Positions 6,444 through 13,518 of a stretch of DNA of 64,000 bases are shown piece after piece (the first letter of the stretch is position 1; every line of letters starts with the position of its first letter). The position numbers and the translations under genes are program-made. Origin of the DNA: Bryobacteraceae bacterium (GTDB taxonomy: Bacteria > Acidobacteriota > Terriglobia > Bryobacterales > Bryobacteraceae); assembly GCA_019752335.1 (NCBI GenBank), contig JAIEMJ010000045.1, positions 1 to 64,000 of the forward strand, given 5' to 3'. The notes below the pieces were generated by a model. It made no database searches, had not been told where the DNA came from, and was given only the letters and a program-made list of their open reading frames with translations.

Positions 6444-8930
6444 ATGAAGCACCTTGCCCTCCTGCTCCTCGCCAGCACCCTCTCAGCGCAGTCGCTCGGC
6501 AATGCCGGACGGCTGGAAGGCCGCGTCATTGATCCTTCCGGCGCTGCCGTGGCCGGTGCGCTCGTCGAAATTCTGAACCCCCTTACCAACTACCGCCAAA
6601 CGATGCGCAGCGAGGCGGACGGGGGGTACCGCTTTCGCCAACTGCCCTTCAACCAATACCACCTCGAAGTGACCGCGCCGGGATTTGCGCCCTTCACGAG
6701 CGACTTTGCCATTCGGAGTGCCGTGCCCCTGAACCGGCCAATTCAGCTGAAGTTGGCCGCGGGCGTGACAAGCGTGGAAGTGGAGGCCTTTGGCGCCGAC
6801 CTGCTCGAAAACGTCCACTACGCGCACAACGACATGGACGCCAAGGGGCTGGAGAAAATGGCTCTCTTCTCGCCGGCCTCAGGCCTGAGCGACGCGCTCA
6901 CGCTGGGCTCGCCCGGCGTCGTCGCCGACGCCAATGGCTTCTTCCATCCGATTGGCGACCACGCGCAGACGAGTTTTGTGGTGGACGGCCAGCCCGTGAA
7001 TGACCAACAGTCGAAGGCCTTCTCGACGCAGTTGCCGGTGAACGCGATTCAGTCGCTGGAGGTGGTGACGGGCGCGCCGAGCGCGGAGTACGGCGACAAG
7101 ACGGCCCTGGTGGTGGCGGCGACGACGAAGTCCGGCCTTGGGCGTCCGCAAGGGTATGGCAGCTTGCAGACCGGCTATGGCTCTTTCGGAACGACGGTCA
7201 CCGAAGGTACGCTCGGCGCGGGCAATGCGCGTTTCGGCAACTTCCTGGCCGTCACCGCTGGGCGCAGTGGCCGCTTCCTCGATACCCCGGAGTTCCGCCC
7301 GATCCACGCCATTGGCGACCATCAGACGATCTTCGACCGCGTGGACTATCAGCCGAACGCCCGCCATGCCTTTCACCTGAATATTCTGGGCGGCCGCAAT
7401 TCCTTCCAGGTCCCCAATACCTACGATCAGCCGATGCAGGATCAACGCCAGCGCACCACCACGGCCAACGTCGGCTTTGGCTGGATTTACTCGGCTTCGC
7501 CGTCCACCTTGCTTACGGTGAACCCGTTCGTCCGCCAGGATCGTGTCCACTATTTCCCGAGTTCGACCGCCGATGGAGACACGCCCATCACCTTGGGCCA
7601 GGATCGCCACCTGACGAACTGGGGCAACCGCGTGGATCTTTCGCACGTCGCCGGACGCCACACGTTTAAGGCCGGTTATCAGGGCATGCAGACGCGGCTG
7701 GTGGAGAATTTCTTCCTCGGCGTGACGGACCCGGATTACAATCCGCCCAACAGCCCGGACGTGCAACCGGGCCTGTTGCCGTATGACCTCACGCGCGGCG
7801 GGCGTCTCTTTCGTTTTCATGGCCGCCAGAATATCAATCAAAACGCGGTGTACGCGCAGGATCAGTACCGGCTGGGTGGTTTGAACATTACGCTAGGCTT
7901 CCGCTATGACCGTTATCAGGGCATCGTCAACGCCAACGGTATCCAACCGCGCGCGGGCCTTTCCTATCAACTGAAAGCCACCGGCACCGTCTTGCGCGCC
8001 GCGTTCTCGCGCACCTTTGAGACGCCCTACAACGAGAACCTGATCCTGTCGAGTTCCACCGGAGCCGGCGGGGGCTTGGCGCAAAACGTCGCCGGCGCCG
8101 ACGCCACGGAGCCCATCCGCCCCGGCAATCGCAACCAGTACAACGTCGGCTTCCAGCAGGCCCTAGGCTCGCATTTGATTGTGGAGGGCGATTACTTTTG
8201 GAAGTTCACCCGCAACGCCTTTGACTTCGGCGCCGTGCTTACCACGCCGCTAGTGTTTCCCATCTCCTGGTACAAGAGCAACATCAGCGGCTTCTCGCTG
8301 CGGCTTTCGTCGGTGGCCTGGAAGGGATTTCAAGGCTATTGGCTGATTGGCCAGGGAAAAGCGCGGTTCTTCGGCCCGTCGAATGGCGGGTTAATCTTTC
8401 CGGACTCCCTGGAGACGGGCGTCTTTCGCATCGACCATGATCAGGCCTTCCAGTCCACGACGCATGTCGTGTACCGGGTGCCGAAGTCCGATTGGTTCGC
8501 CGCCTATACCTGGCGCTACGACAGTGGACTCGTCTCCGGCGGTATCGACTCGCGCGATGCGGCCTTCGACTTGACGGCGGCGCAGCAGGCAGCCATGGGC
8601 CTCTACTGCGGCGCGACGTTTGCCACCCGTACCAAGCGCCTCAAGGATTGCGACGATGACGAACCCTTCGGCGCCTTGCGCTACCGCATTCCGGTGGATG
8701 GCACCGCCAACGCGGATCATCGTCCCGCCCGCGTCGCGCCGCGCCACCTGCATACGCTGTCCGTGGGCAACGACAACCTATGGCGCGCCGAGCGGTGGAA
8801 GATGACCGCGCGCTTCAATGTCGTCAATCTGGCCAATACGCAGCGCCTCTACAATTTCCTTTCCCCCTTCGGCGGCACCCACTTCGTCACGCCACGCGCC
8901 TTCTCGGTCTCCTTGGGCATGACGTTCTAA
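6444..8930 (+). CDS. TonB-dependent receptor with carboxypeptidase-regulatory domain (Oar-like)
   Basis: An 828-residue outer-membrane protein. A signal peptide (1-18, ending LSAQS) precedes a CarboxypepD_reg/CNA-B-like domain (about 22-108, GRVIDPSGAAVAGALVEI). A plug-like region follows (about 110-230, SFVVDGQPVND, then EVVTGAPSAEYGDKT), then a long beta-barrel with repeated aromatic strand ends and a terminal Phe (SLGMTF), as needed for Bam insertion. Such receptors import large substrates, commonly glycans or peptides, in Acidobacteriota and Bacteroidota. It lies directly downstream of the sulfatase, so a sulfated-glycan role is possible but unproven. TTA codons are almost absent (one seen), in contrast to the sulfatase. 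Confidence 0.87.
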   Translation: MKHLALLLLASTLSAQSLGNAGRLEGRVIDPSGAAVAGALVEILNPLTNYRQTMRSEADGGYRFRQLPFNQYHLEVTAPGFAPFTSDFAIRSAVPLNRPIQLKLAAGVTSVEVEAFGADLLENVHYAHNDMDAKGLEKMALFSPASGLSDALTLGSPGVVADANGFFHPIGDHAQTSFVVDGQPVNDQQSKAFSTQLPVNAIQSLEVVTGAPSAEYGDKTALVVAATTKSGLGRPQGYGSLQTGYGSFGTTVTEGTLGAGNARFGNFLAVTAGRSGRFLDTPEFRPIHAIGDHQTIFDRVDYQPNARHAFHLNILGGRNSFQVPNTYDQPMQDQRQRTTTANVGFGWIYSASPSTLLTVNPFVRQDRVHYFPSSTADGDTPITLGQDRHLTNWGNRVDLSHVAGRHTFKAGYQGMQTRLVENFFLGVTDPDYNPPNSPDVQPGLLPYDLTRGGRLFRFHGRQNINQNAVYAQDQYRLGGLNITLGFRYDRYQGIVNANGIQPRAGLSYQLKATGTVLRAAFSRTFETPYNENLILSSSTGAGGGLAQNVAGADATEPIRPGNRNQYNVGFQQALGSHLIVEGDYFWKFTRNAFDFGAVLTTPLVFPISWYKSNISGFSLRLSSVAWKGFQGYWLIGQGKARFFGPSNGGLIFPDSLETGVFRIDHDQAFQSTTHVVYRVPKSDWFAAYTWRYDSGLVSGGIDSRDAAFDLTAAQQAAMGLYCGATFATRTKRLKDCDDDEPFGALRYRIPVDGTANADHRPARVAPRHLHTLSVGNDNLWRAERWKMTARFNVVNLANTQRLYNFLSPFGGTHFVTPRAFSVSLGMTF

Positions 8931-8981
8931 CCCCCAACATTGCTGCAAGCTAGCGAGGTGGCGACTCTCCAATTACCAGCT

Positions 8982-9135
8982 TGTAAACCATTAATTCATT
9001 TTGGGACCCACTCGCTTCGCTCGGGGCTTGATGGCGCGGCAAACGGGGTGGTTTCGTTCCGGGCTTGCTGGCGTGCAGCAGCCCTGAGCAAGCCCCGAAC
9101 GAAGTGAGGGGGTCATTAAGAATCAATGGTTTACA
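8982..9135. repeat. Imperfect inverted-repeat element in a convergent intergenic gap
   Basis: The ends form a 16-nt inverted repeat with one mismatch: TGTAAACCATTAATTC at 8982-8997 and its near complement at 9120-9135. Inside it is a second inverted pair, GACCCACTCGCTTCGCTC... at 9005-9030 against CAAGCCCCGAACGAAGTGAG... at 9089-9114. The nested symmetry suggests a MITE/REP-type element or a large cruciform. It lies between the stop of the receptor gene and the stop of the DMT transporter, so it could also terminate transcription from both sides. No coding potential is seen in 8931-9187. Confidence 0.65.
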
Positions 9136-9187
9136 GCGCGGCTCACGCAGTGTGACGGGTCCCGGGGCGCCGGTGACTTACAGCCCC

Positions 9188-10108
9188 CTAATGCCTCTGT
9201 GACCGCTTCACCAGGTAGACGCCGTAAAAGATGATCACCATCGCCGACAACTCGCGCCACCCCGCAGGTTCGCGGTAGAAGATCCAGCCGAGCGTGACCG
9301 CCACCACCGGATTCACGTAGGTATAGAGCGACACAATTGATACCGGCAGCTTTCCCAGTACATAGATGTAGGCGCTATAGCCCACAATCGACCCGAAGGT
9401 GACCAAATACAGCACCGCCAGCACACCGCGCGTGCTCCAAACTACCGGCGTGTGCGGCACCAGCCAAGCGATGCCGAACGTGAGCGCGCCGGTGACGAAC
9501 TGTTGCACCGCGCCGCTGACGATGGGATGCGCCACCGTCGTATGGGACTCCGACAGACTGCGGCGCCGGAACAGAATCGCGCCCAGGCCCCAGGCGATGT
9601 TGCCCACCTGGAGGATCAGGAAACCACGGACGTTGGCTGCGGAAAAGCCCTCCTGCAGGTTGCGCGGAAACACTAGTAGCGCCGTGCCGGCGAAGCCCAC
9701 TAGCATGGCCGCCACGGTCCGGCGGCGGAGTCGTTCGCCGCCCGGGATCAGTGCTTCAATCAGCACCGTCCACAGCGGCGACGTCGTGATGTAGAGCGCA
9801 GCCAGGCTCGAGGGAATCTCGCGCTGGGCGAAGGCGAGGGCGCCGCTGGAAACGCCGAGGGGCAGTAAGCCGTAGAGGCCGGTGAAGAAGAGTTCGCGCC
9901 CGCGGGGCAGGGTAGCGCCAGTGAGCGCGGCGATCGTGAGCAAGATCGTGCCGGACGTCAAGAAGCGCGTCGCGAGCAGCGTCAACGGGGGTATCGTTTC
10001 GAGCGCCACCCGGATCGCCAGGAACGTCGTGCCCCAGAAAAAGCACACCGCCGCTAGCGCCAGATACGGTTTCAGTTGAGGATGATCGCGCCAGCGGGTG
10101 AAAGCCAA
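9188..10108 (-). CDS. EamA/DMT-superfamily transporter
   Basis: A 306-residue inner-membrane protein with about ten hydrophobic helices arranged as two EamA repeats (about 12-145 and 160-300). It has the family's FFWGTTFLAIRVAL at the N-terminus, a central FRRRSLSE loop, and YVNPVVAVTLGWIFYREP in the last repeat. These are drug/metabolite exporters, often for amino acids or other small metabolites; the substrate cannot be told. The start is TTG (complement of 10106-10108), with TAAGGT as a -10 ending 5 nt upstream. It is divergent from the sugar-kinase gene across only 24 bp. Confidence 0.88.
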   Translation of the reverse strand: MAFTRWRDHPQLKPYLALAAVCFFWGTTFLAIRVALETIPPLTLLATRFLTSGTILLTIAALTGATLPRGRELFFTGLYGLLPLGVSSGALAFAQREIPSSLAALYITTSPLWTVLIEALIPGGERLRRRTVAAMLVGFAGTALLVFPRNLQEGFSAANVRGFLILQVGNIAWGLGAILFRRRSLSESHTTVAHPIVSGAVQQFVTGALTFGIAWLVPHTPVVWSTRGVLAVLYLVTFGSIVGYSAYIYVLGKLPVSIVSLYTYVNPVVAVTLGWIFYREPAGWRELSAMVIIFYGVYLVKRSQRH

Positions 10109-10126
10109 TCCCTACCTTAGTACAAT
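10098..10126 (+). promoter_or_regulatory. Candidate promoter GTGAAA-N17-TACAAT for the PfkB gene
   Basis: TACAAT at 10121-10126 ends 6 nt before the TTG start at 10133, and GTGAAA at 10098-10103 is a weak -35 at 17-nt spacing inside the divergent gene. It predicts a leaderless mRNA. Confidence 0.45.
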
Positions 10127-10143
10127 AACCTCTTGATCGTCAC
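10114..10143 (-). promoter_or_regulatory. Candidate promoter GTGACG-N18-TAAGGT for the DMT transporter gene
   Basis: Read on the minus strand, TAAGGT (10114-10119) ends 5 nt before the TTG start at 10108, with GTGACG (10138-10143) as -35. The -10 boxes of this promoter and of the opposing one are only 1 nt apart, so the two should compete for polymerase. Confidence 0.4.
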
Positions 10144-11074
10144 GCTCACCATTAACCCGGCGATTGACCGCAACGTCCTCGCCGACCGCCTCGTCTTTGA
10201 CGACCGCGCCTACATCCTCGAAACCAGCGAGGCCGCGGGCGGCCGCGGCATCATCTCCTCCAGCGTCATCCACGCCTTCGGTGGCAAGACCATCGCCATC
10301 GCCACCGCGGGCGGCGAAAACGGTCCGCGCTTTAAGGAATTGCTGGGAAATCACAGCTTCCCCGTCCATTTCGTACCCATTCGCCACTCCATTCGCAACA
10401 ACCTCACCATTACCGACAAGAACGGCCTCTCGGTGAAGCTGAACGAATTGGGCTCACCGATGTCGCAGGAAGAACTCGACAAAGTGGAACAGACCGTGAT
10501 GAGCCGTCTGCCGAAGGCCGAATGGCTGATGATCTGCGGCAGCGTGCCGCCGGGTGTCCCCCCGGACTTCTACCAGCGCCTGATCCGTCTGGCCCAACAG
10601 CAAGGCGTACACACGCTACTCGATACGGACAATCAACCGCTGGAGTTGGGCCTGGAAGCGCAGCCCACCGTCGTCAGCCCGAATCAGCAGGAGGCCGAAC
10701 GCCTGCTGAATCGCGCATTGCTGACGCGCAGCAATTTCCTGGATGCTGTGGAGCGGATCCTCGACATGGGCGCCCAGTCCGTGGTGCTCTCCTTGGGCAG
10801 CCGCGGCGCGGTGGGCGGCATTCGGACGGACAGCGGGGTCCGCGTGTGGGAGGCGGTGGCGCCGCGCATTGACGCGCTGAGTCCCATTGGGGCGGGTGAT
10901 GCCCTCGCGGCGGCGTTCGTTTGGGCGCGCCGCAAGAAGAAGGAATTCTGGGAGGCGTTGCGCTGGGGCGTGGCCGCGGGGTCGGCGTCGGCGCGGCTGC
11001 CGGGATTGCAGTTGGCGAATCTCGAACAGGCCAAGGAAATCTACAAACAGGTCGAAGTGCGCCCCGTAAAGTAG
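10133..11074 (+). CDS. PfkB-family sugar kinase, 1-phosphofructokinase-like
   Basis: A 313-residue cytosolic kinase of the ribokinase fold. It has the family start TLTINPAIDRN, a GGRGI in place of the usual GGKGIN, ICGSVPPGVP, VVSPNQQEAERLL, LSLGSRGAVGG, and the catalytic PIGAGDALAAAF with Asp as base. The closest match is FruK/LacC-type 1-phosphofructokinase or tagatose-6-phosphate kinase. No PTS gene is nearby, so the exact substrate is open. The initiation codon is TTG; no ATG or GTG gives a complete N-terminus. Confidence 0.85.
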   Translation: MIVTLTINPAIDRNVLADRLVFDDRAYILETSEAAGGRGIISSSVIHAFGGKTIAIATAGGENGPRFKELLGNHSFPVHFVPIRHSIRNNLTITDKNGLSVKLNELGSPMSQEELDKVEQTVMSRLPKAEWLMICGSVPPGVPPDFYQRLIRLAQQQGVHTLLDTDNQPLELGLEAQPTVVSPNQQEAERLLNRALLTRSNFLDAVERILDMGAQSVVLSLGSRGAVGGIRTDSGVRVWEAVAPRIDALSPIGAGDALAAAFVWARRKKKEFWEALRWGVAAGSASARLPGLQLANLEQAKEIYKQVEVRPVK

Positions 11075-11107
11075 ACAAATTGTCCCCTTCTCCGGTGACA
11101 AAATGTC
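11074..11107. repeat. Paired GACAAA-N-TGTC palindromes upstream of the subtilase gene
   Basis: GACAAATTGTC (11074-11084) and GACAAAATGTC (11097-11107) are two copies of a near-palindromic 11-mer, 23 nt start to start, about two helical turns. The first overlaps the end of the PfkB gene. They could be tandem operators for the subtilase gene or the remains of a transposon end; no transposase is present. Confidence 0.4.
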
Positions 11108-11177
11108 GAAGGGATCATGACGGCTCCTTGTTTTTCAACGAATTAACTTTTGGCCATGCGCTTGCATAGTTCAAGGC

Positions 11178-12986
11178 ATGCAACTCAAGTTGATCGATTT
11201 CTTGAAGCCTGGCCTGAGCCTGATGTTGACTGCTACGTTAGCCGTCGGCCAGCAGCCAGCCGCCCCGAAGGTCGAGAAGACCGCGACTTGGGGCTCGCTG
11301 AAGCCCGACCAGGGTAACCACGAGAATGCCGCGGGCGACCTCCGCACTTACCGCGAGAAAGCGGGCGAAGAGCCGCCGCAGGCTGGCGACGAAATCGACG
11401 TGATTGTGCAGTACCGTGATCCCTCAGGTCCTAATCTTGAACGCGCCGCGAAGTCCGGCGGCCGGGTGAAGGGTCAGGTGGGCGAGGCCGTATTAGCCCG
11501 CATGACGCGTCATGCGGCGCTGCAATTGGCCAAGGATCCCGAAGTGCTGTATGTCAGTCCGGACCGTGAAGTCTCCGCCTCGGCGAACGTGATCGACTAC
11601 TCGTCGGTAACCGTCAACGCTGATAAGGCCTACAAAGCCGGCTTTAACGGCAAGGGAATCGGTGTGGCGGTGATCGACTCCGGTGTGAATCAGGACAACG
11701 ACGACCTGGCCGATCCTAAGTGCGACAGCAAGAAATCCGACCGCGTAGTCTACTCGGAGAACTTCGCCACCTGGACCCAACCCGCCGGTTCCTACGGGCA
11801 CGGCACGCACGTCACCGCGATTCTGGCCGGCAATGGCTGCGTCGCCGAGCGGTCTGGCAAGAACATGGAGCAGGCGCCCGGCATCGCGCCGGAGGCCCAC
11901 ATCATCGATCTCCGCGCGCTGGATTCGCGTGGCAAGGGCCGCGACAGCAGCCTGATTGCCGCGATTGACCGCGCGATTGCCTTGCGAGTGCTCTACAACA
12001 TCCGCGTGATGAACATTTCCGCTGGCCGCATGGTCCGTGAGAGCTATACTCTCGATCCGCTCTGCCAGGCCGTGGAGCGCGCGTGGCGTGCGGGTATCGT
12101 GGTGGTGGTCGCCGCTGGCAACAACGGCCGTGACGACACCATGGGTACGAAAGGCTACGGCACGATTGGCTCGCCTGGCAACGACCCCTTCGTGATCACC
12201 GTGGGCGCGATCAACGACATGAAAAGCGCCAACAAATCCGACGACACTTTGCTGACGTTCTCTTCGAAAGGTCCCACCTTGCTGGACCAATACGTGAAGC
12301 CGGACATCATGGCGCCTGGCGCCAATGTCCTTGCCTCAAAGCCAATTGGCTCCTTCCTACAGACTGAGTTCCCGAACAATACTCTGCGGGGCGACAAGGC
12401 CCGCAAGATTCCAACGGACGCCTACTTCTGGCTCAGCGGTACCAGCATGGCGACACCGATGGTCGCCGGCGCCGCCGCATTGCTCCTGCAGAAAGAACCG
12501 CTGCTGACGCCGGATCAAGTGAAGGCTCGTCTGATGCGCACCGCCACGAAGTCCTTCCCGTCGCAAACCACCTGGACCGATCGTGAAACGCGCCAAAGCT
12601 TCACCGCTTTCTCCGACATCTTCACCGTCGGTTCCGGCTACCTCGACATCCAGGCCGCCCTGAATAGCACCAACAACATCACGCGCCTGCAGTCCGCTAA
12701 GTCGCCCCGCGCCCGCGTCCGTGCCGACGGCAGAGTGGAAACCTTCAACGACACCTCGAATCTGGTTACCGGCACCACCATCGTGTGGGGCACGAACGTG
12801 GTCTGGGGCAACAATGTGGTCTGGGGCAACACCGTGCTAGTCAACGGTACGAACGTCGTCTGGGGCAACAACATGGTGTGGGGCGCCAACAGCGCCGCCG
12901 GCTACAACGTGGTTTGGGGCAACAATGTGGTCTGGGGCAACGCTACGACGTTCGCCGAAAGCACTTCGGTGAACGGCGAAAACTGA
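11178..12986 (+). CDS. Secreted subtilisin-like serine protease (S8) with C-terminal VVWGNN repeats
   Basis: A 602-residue exported protease. Signal peptide 1-24 precedes an I9-like propeptide region (about 70-132, DEIDVIVQYR to LYVSPDREV). The S8 catalytic domain (about 150-480) carries Asp167 (VAVIDSGV), His208 (GHGTHV), oxyanion Asn315 (VAAGNNG) and nucleophile Ser423 (SGTSMATPMVAG). A low-complexity tail at 535-589 consists of hexapeptides of the type VVWGNN, followed by a 13-residue polar end. A complete triad and propeptide argue for an active, self-processed enzyme. ATG at 11178; a CATAGT hexamer ends 7 nt upstream. Confidence 0.93.
   Translation: MQLKLIDFLKPGLSLMLTATLAVGQQPAAPKVEKTATWGSLKPDQGNHENAAGDLRTYREKAGEEPPQAGDEIDVIVQYRDPSGPNLERAAKSGGRVKGQVGEAVLARMTRHAALQLAKDPEVLYVSPDREVSASANVIDYSSVTVNADKAYKAGFNGKGIGVAVIDSGVNQDNDDLADPKCDSKKSDRVVYSENFATWTQPAGSYGHGTHVTAILAGNGCVAERSGKNMEQAPGIAPEAHIIDLRALDSRGKGRDSSLIAAIDRAIALRVLYNIRVMNISAGRMVRESYTLDPLCQAVERAWRAGIVVVVAAGNNGRDDTMGTKGYGTIGSPGNDPFVITVGAINDMKSANKSDDTLLTFSSKGPTLLDQYVKPDIMAPGANVLASKPIGSFLQTEFPNNTLRGDKARKIPTDAYFWLSGTSMATPMVAGAAALLLQKEPLLTPDQVKARLMRTATKSFPSQTTWTDRETRQSFTAFSDIFTVGSGYLDIQAALNSTNNITRLQSAKSPRARVRADGRVETFNDTSNLVTGTTIVWGTNVVWGNNVVWGNTVLVNGTNVVWGNNMVWGANSAAGYNVVWGNNVVWGNATTFAESTSVNGEN
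12780..12944 (+). repeat. Hexapeptide [IVM]VWG[NTA][NT] repeat region in the subtilase tail
   Basis: Residues 535-589 read as nine consecutive units. Seven are clean [IVM]VWG hexapeptides, and two are degenerate (one of seven residues, VLVNGTN, and SAAGYN). The underlying DNA repeats GTGGTCTGGGGCAACAA with few synonymous changes, so the array probably grew by recent slippage or recombination and may vary in copy number between strains. Confidence 0.85.
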
Positions 12987-12993
12987 GTCCAGC

Positions 12994-12999
12994 TATACT
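12994..12999 (+). promoter_or_regulatory. Candidate -10 element (TATACT) for the DUF1572 gene
   Basis: TATACT ends 6 nt before the GTG start at 13006, just downstream of the subtilase stop. No good -35 is seen. It predicts a leaderless transcript. Confidence 0.45.
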
Positions 13000-13005
13000 C
13001 TTCTC

Positions 13006-13518
13006 GTGGAATCCACTGGAAGACTCTTTCTCGCCTATTCCCGTCACAAGCTACGTCAATCAGAGTCGCGCATCGCTACTTGCCTCACGGTACTGAGCGA
13101 TGCGCAACTCTGGGCTCGCCCCAATCCCGCCTCCAACTCCGTAGGCAACCTGGTCCTTCACCTCGCGGGCAACCTACGGCAGTGGGTCATCGCCGGAGTC
13201 GGCCAAGTGCCGGACATCCGTCAGCGCGACGCCGAGTTCGCCGCCCGCGCCAGTTTTGACGGTAATGAATTGGCCCTCCTCCTCGAAAGCACCCTCATTG
13301 AAGCCGATGCCGTGCTTGCCGCGGTGCCGGAAACTCGCCTCACGGAGCGCGTCGAGATTCAAGGTTTCCGGCTAACGGTGCTCGACGCAATCTATCACGC
13401 CGTGGAGCATTTCTCCGGCCACACTTACCAAATCATCTTACTGGCGAAGGCTCAACGCGGTGAACCCTTCGATTTCTACGCCTATCTCGGAAGTCCGCAC
13501 GAAAACGAAATCCCTTAG
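13006..13518 (+). CDS. DinB-superfamily protein (DUF1572)
   Basis: A 170-residue four-helix-bundle protein. The likely metal ligands of the DinB fold are visible as NLVLHLAGNLRQW (His in helix 2) and AIYHAVEHFSGH (two His near the C-terminus). This pattern matches DUF1572, whose members may act as metal-dependent thiol transferases or have unknown functions. No signal peptide. GTG is the only start giving a complete first helix (FLAYSRHKLRQSESRI). The stop overlaps by 4 nt the stop of the convergent TonB-receptor gene, so there is no room for a separate terminator. Confidence 0.82.
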   Translation: MESTGRLFLAYSRHKLRQSESRIATCLTVLSDAQLWARPNPASNSVGNLVLHLAGNLRQWVIAGVGQVPDIRQRDAEFAARASFDGNELALLLESTLIEADAVLAAVPETRLTERVEIQGFRLTVLDAIYHAVEHFSGHTYQIILLAKAQRGEPFDFYAYLGSPHENEIP

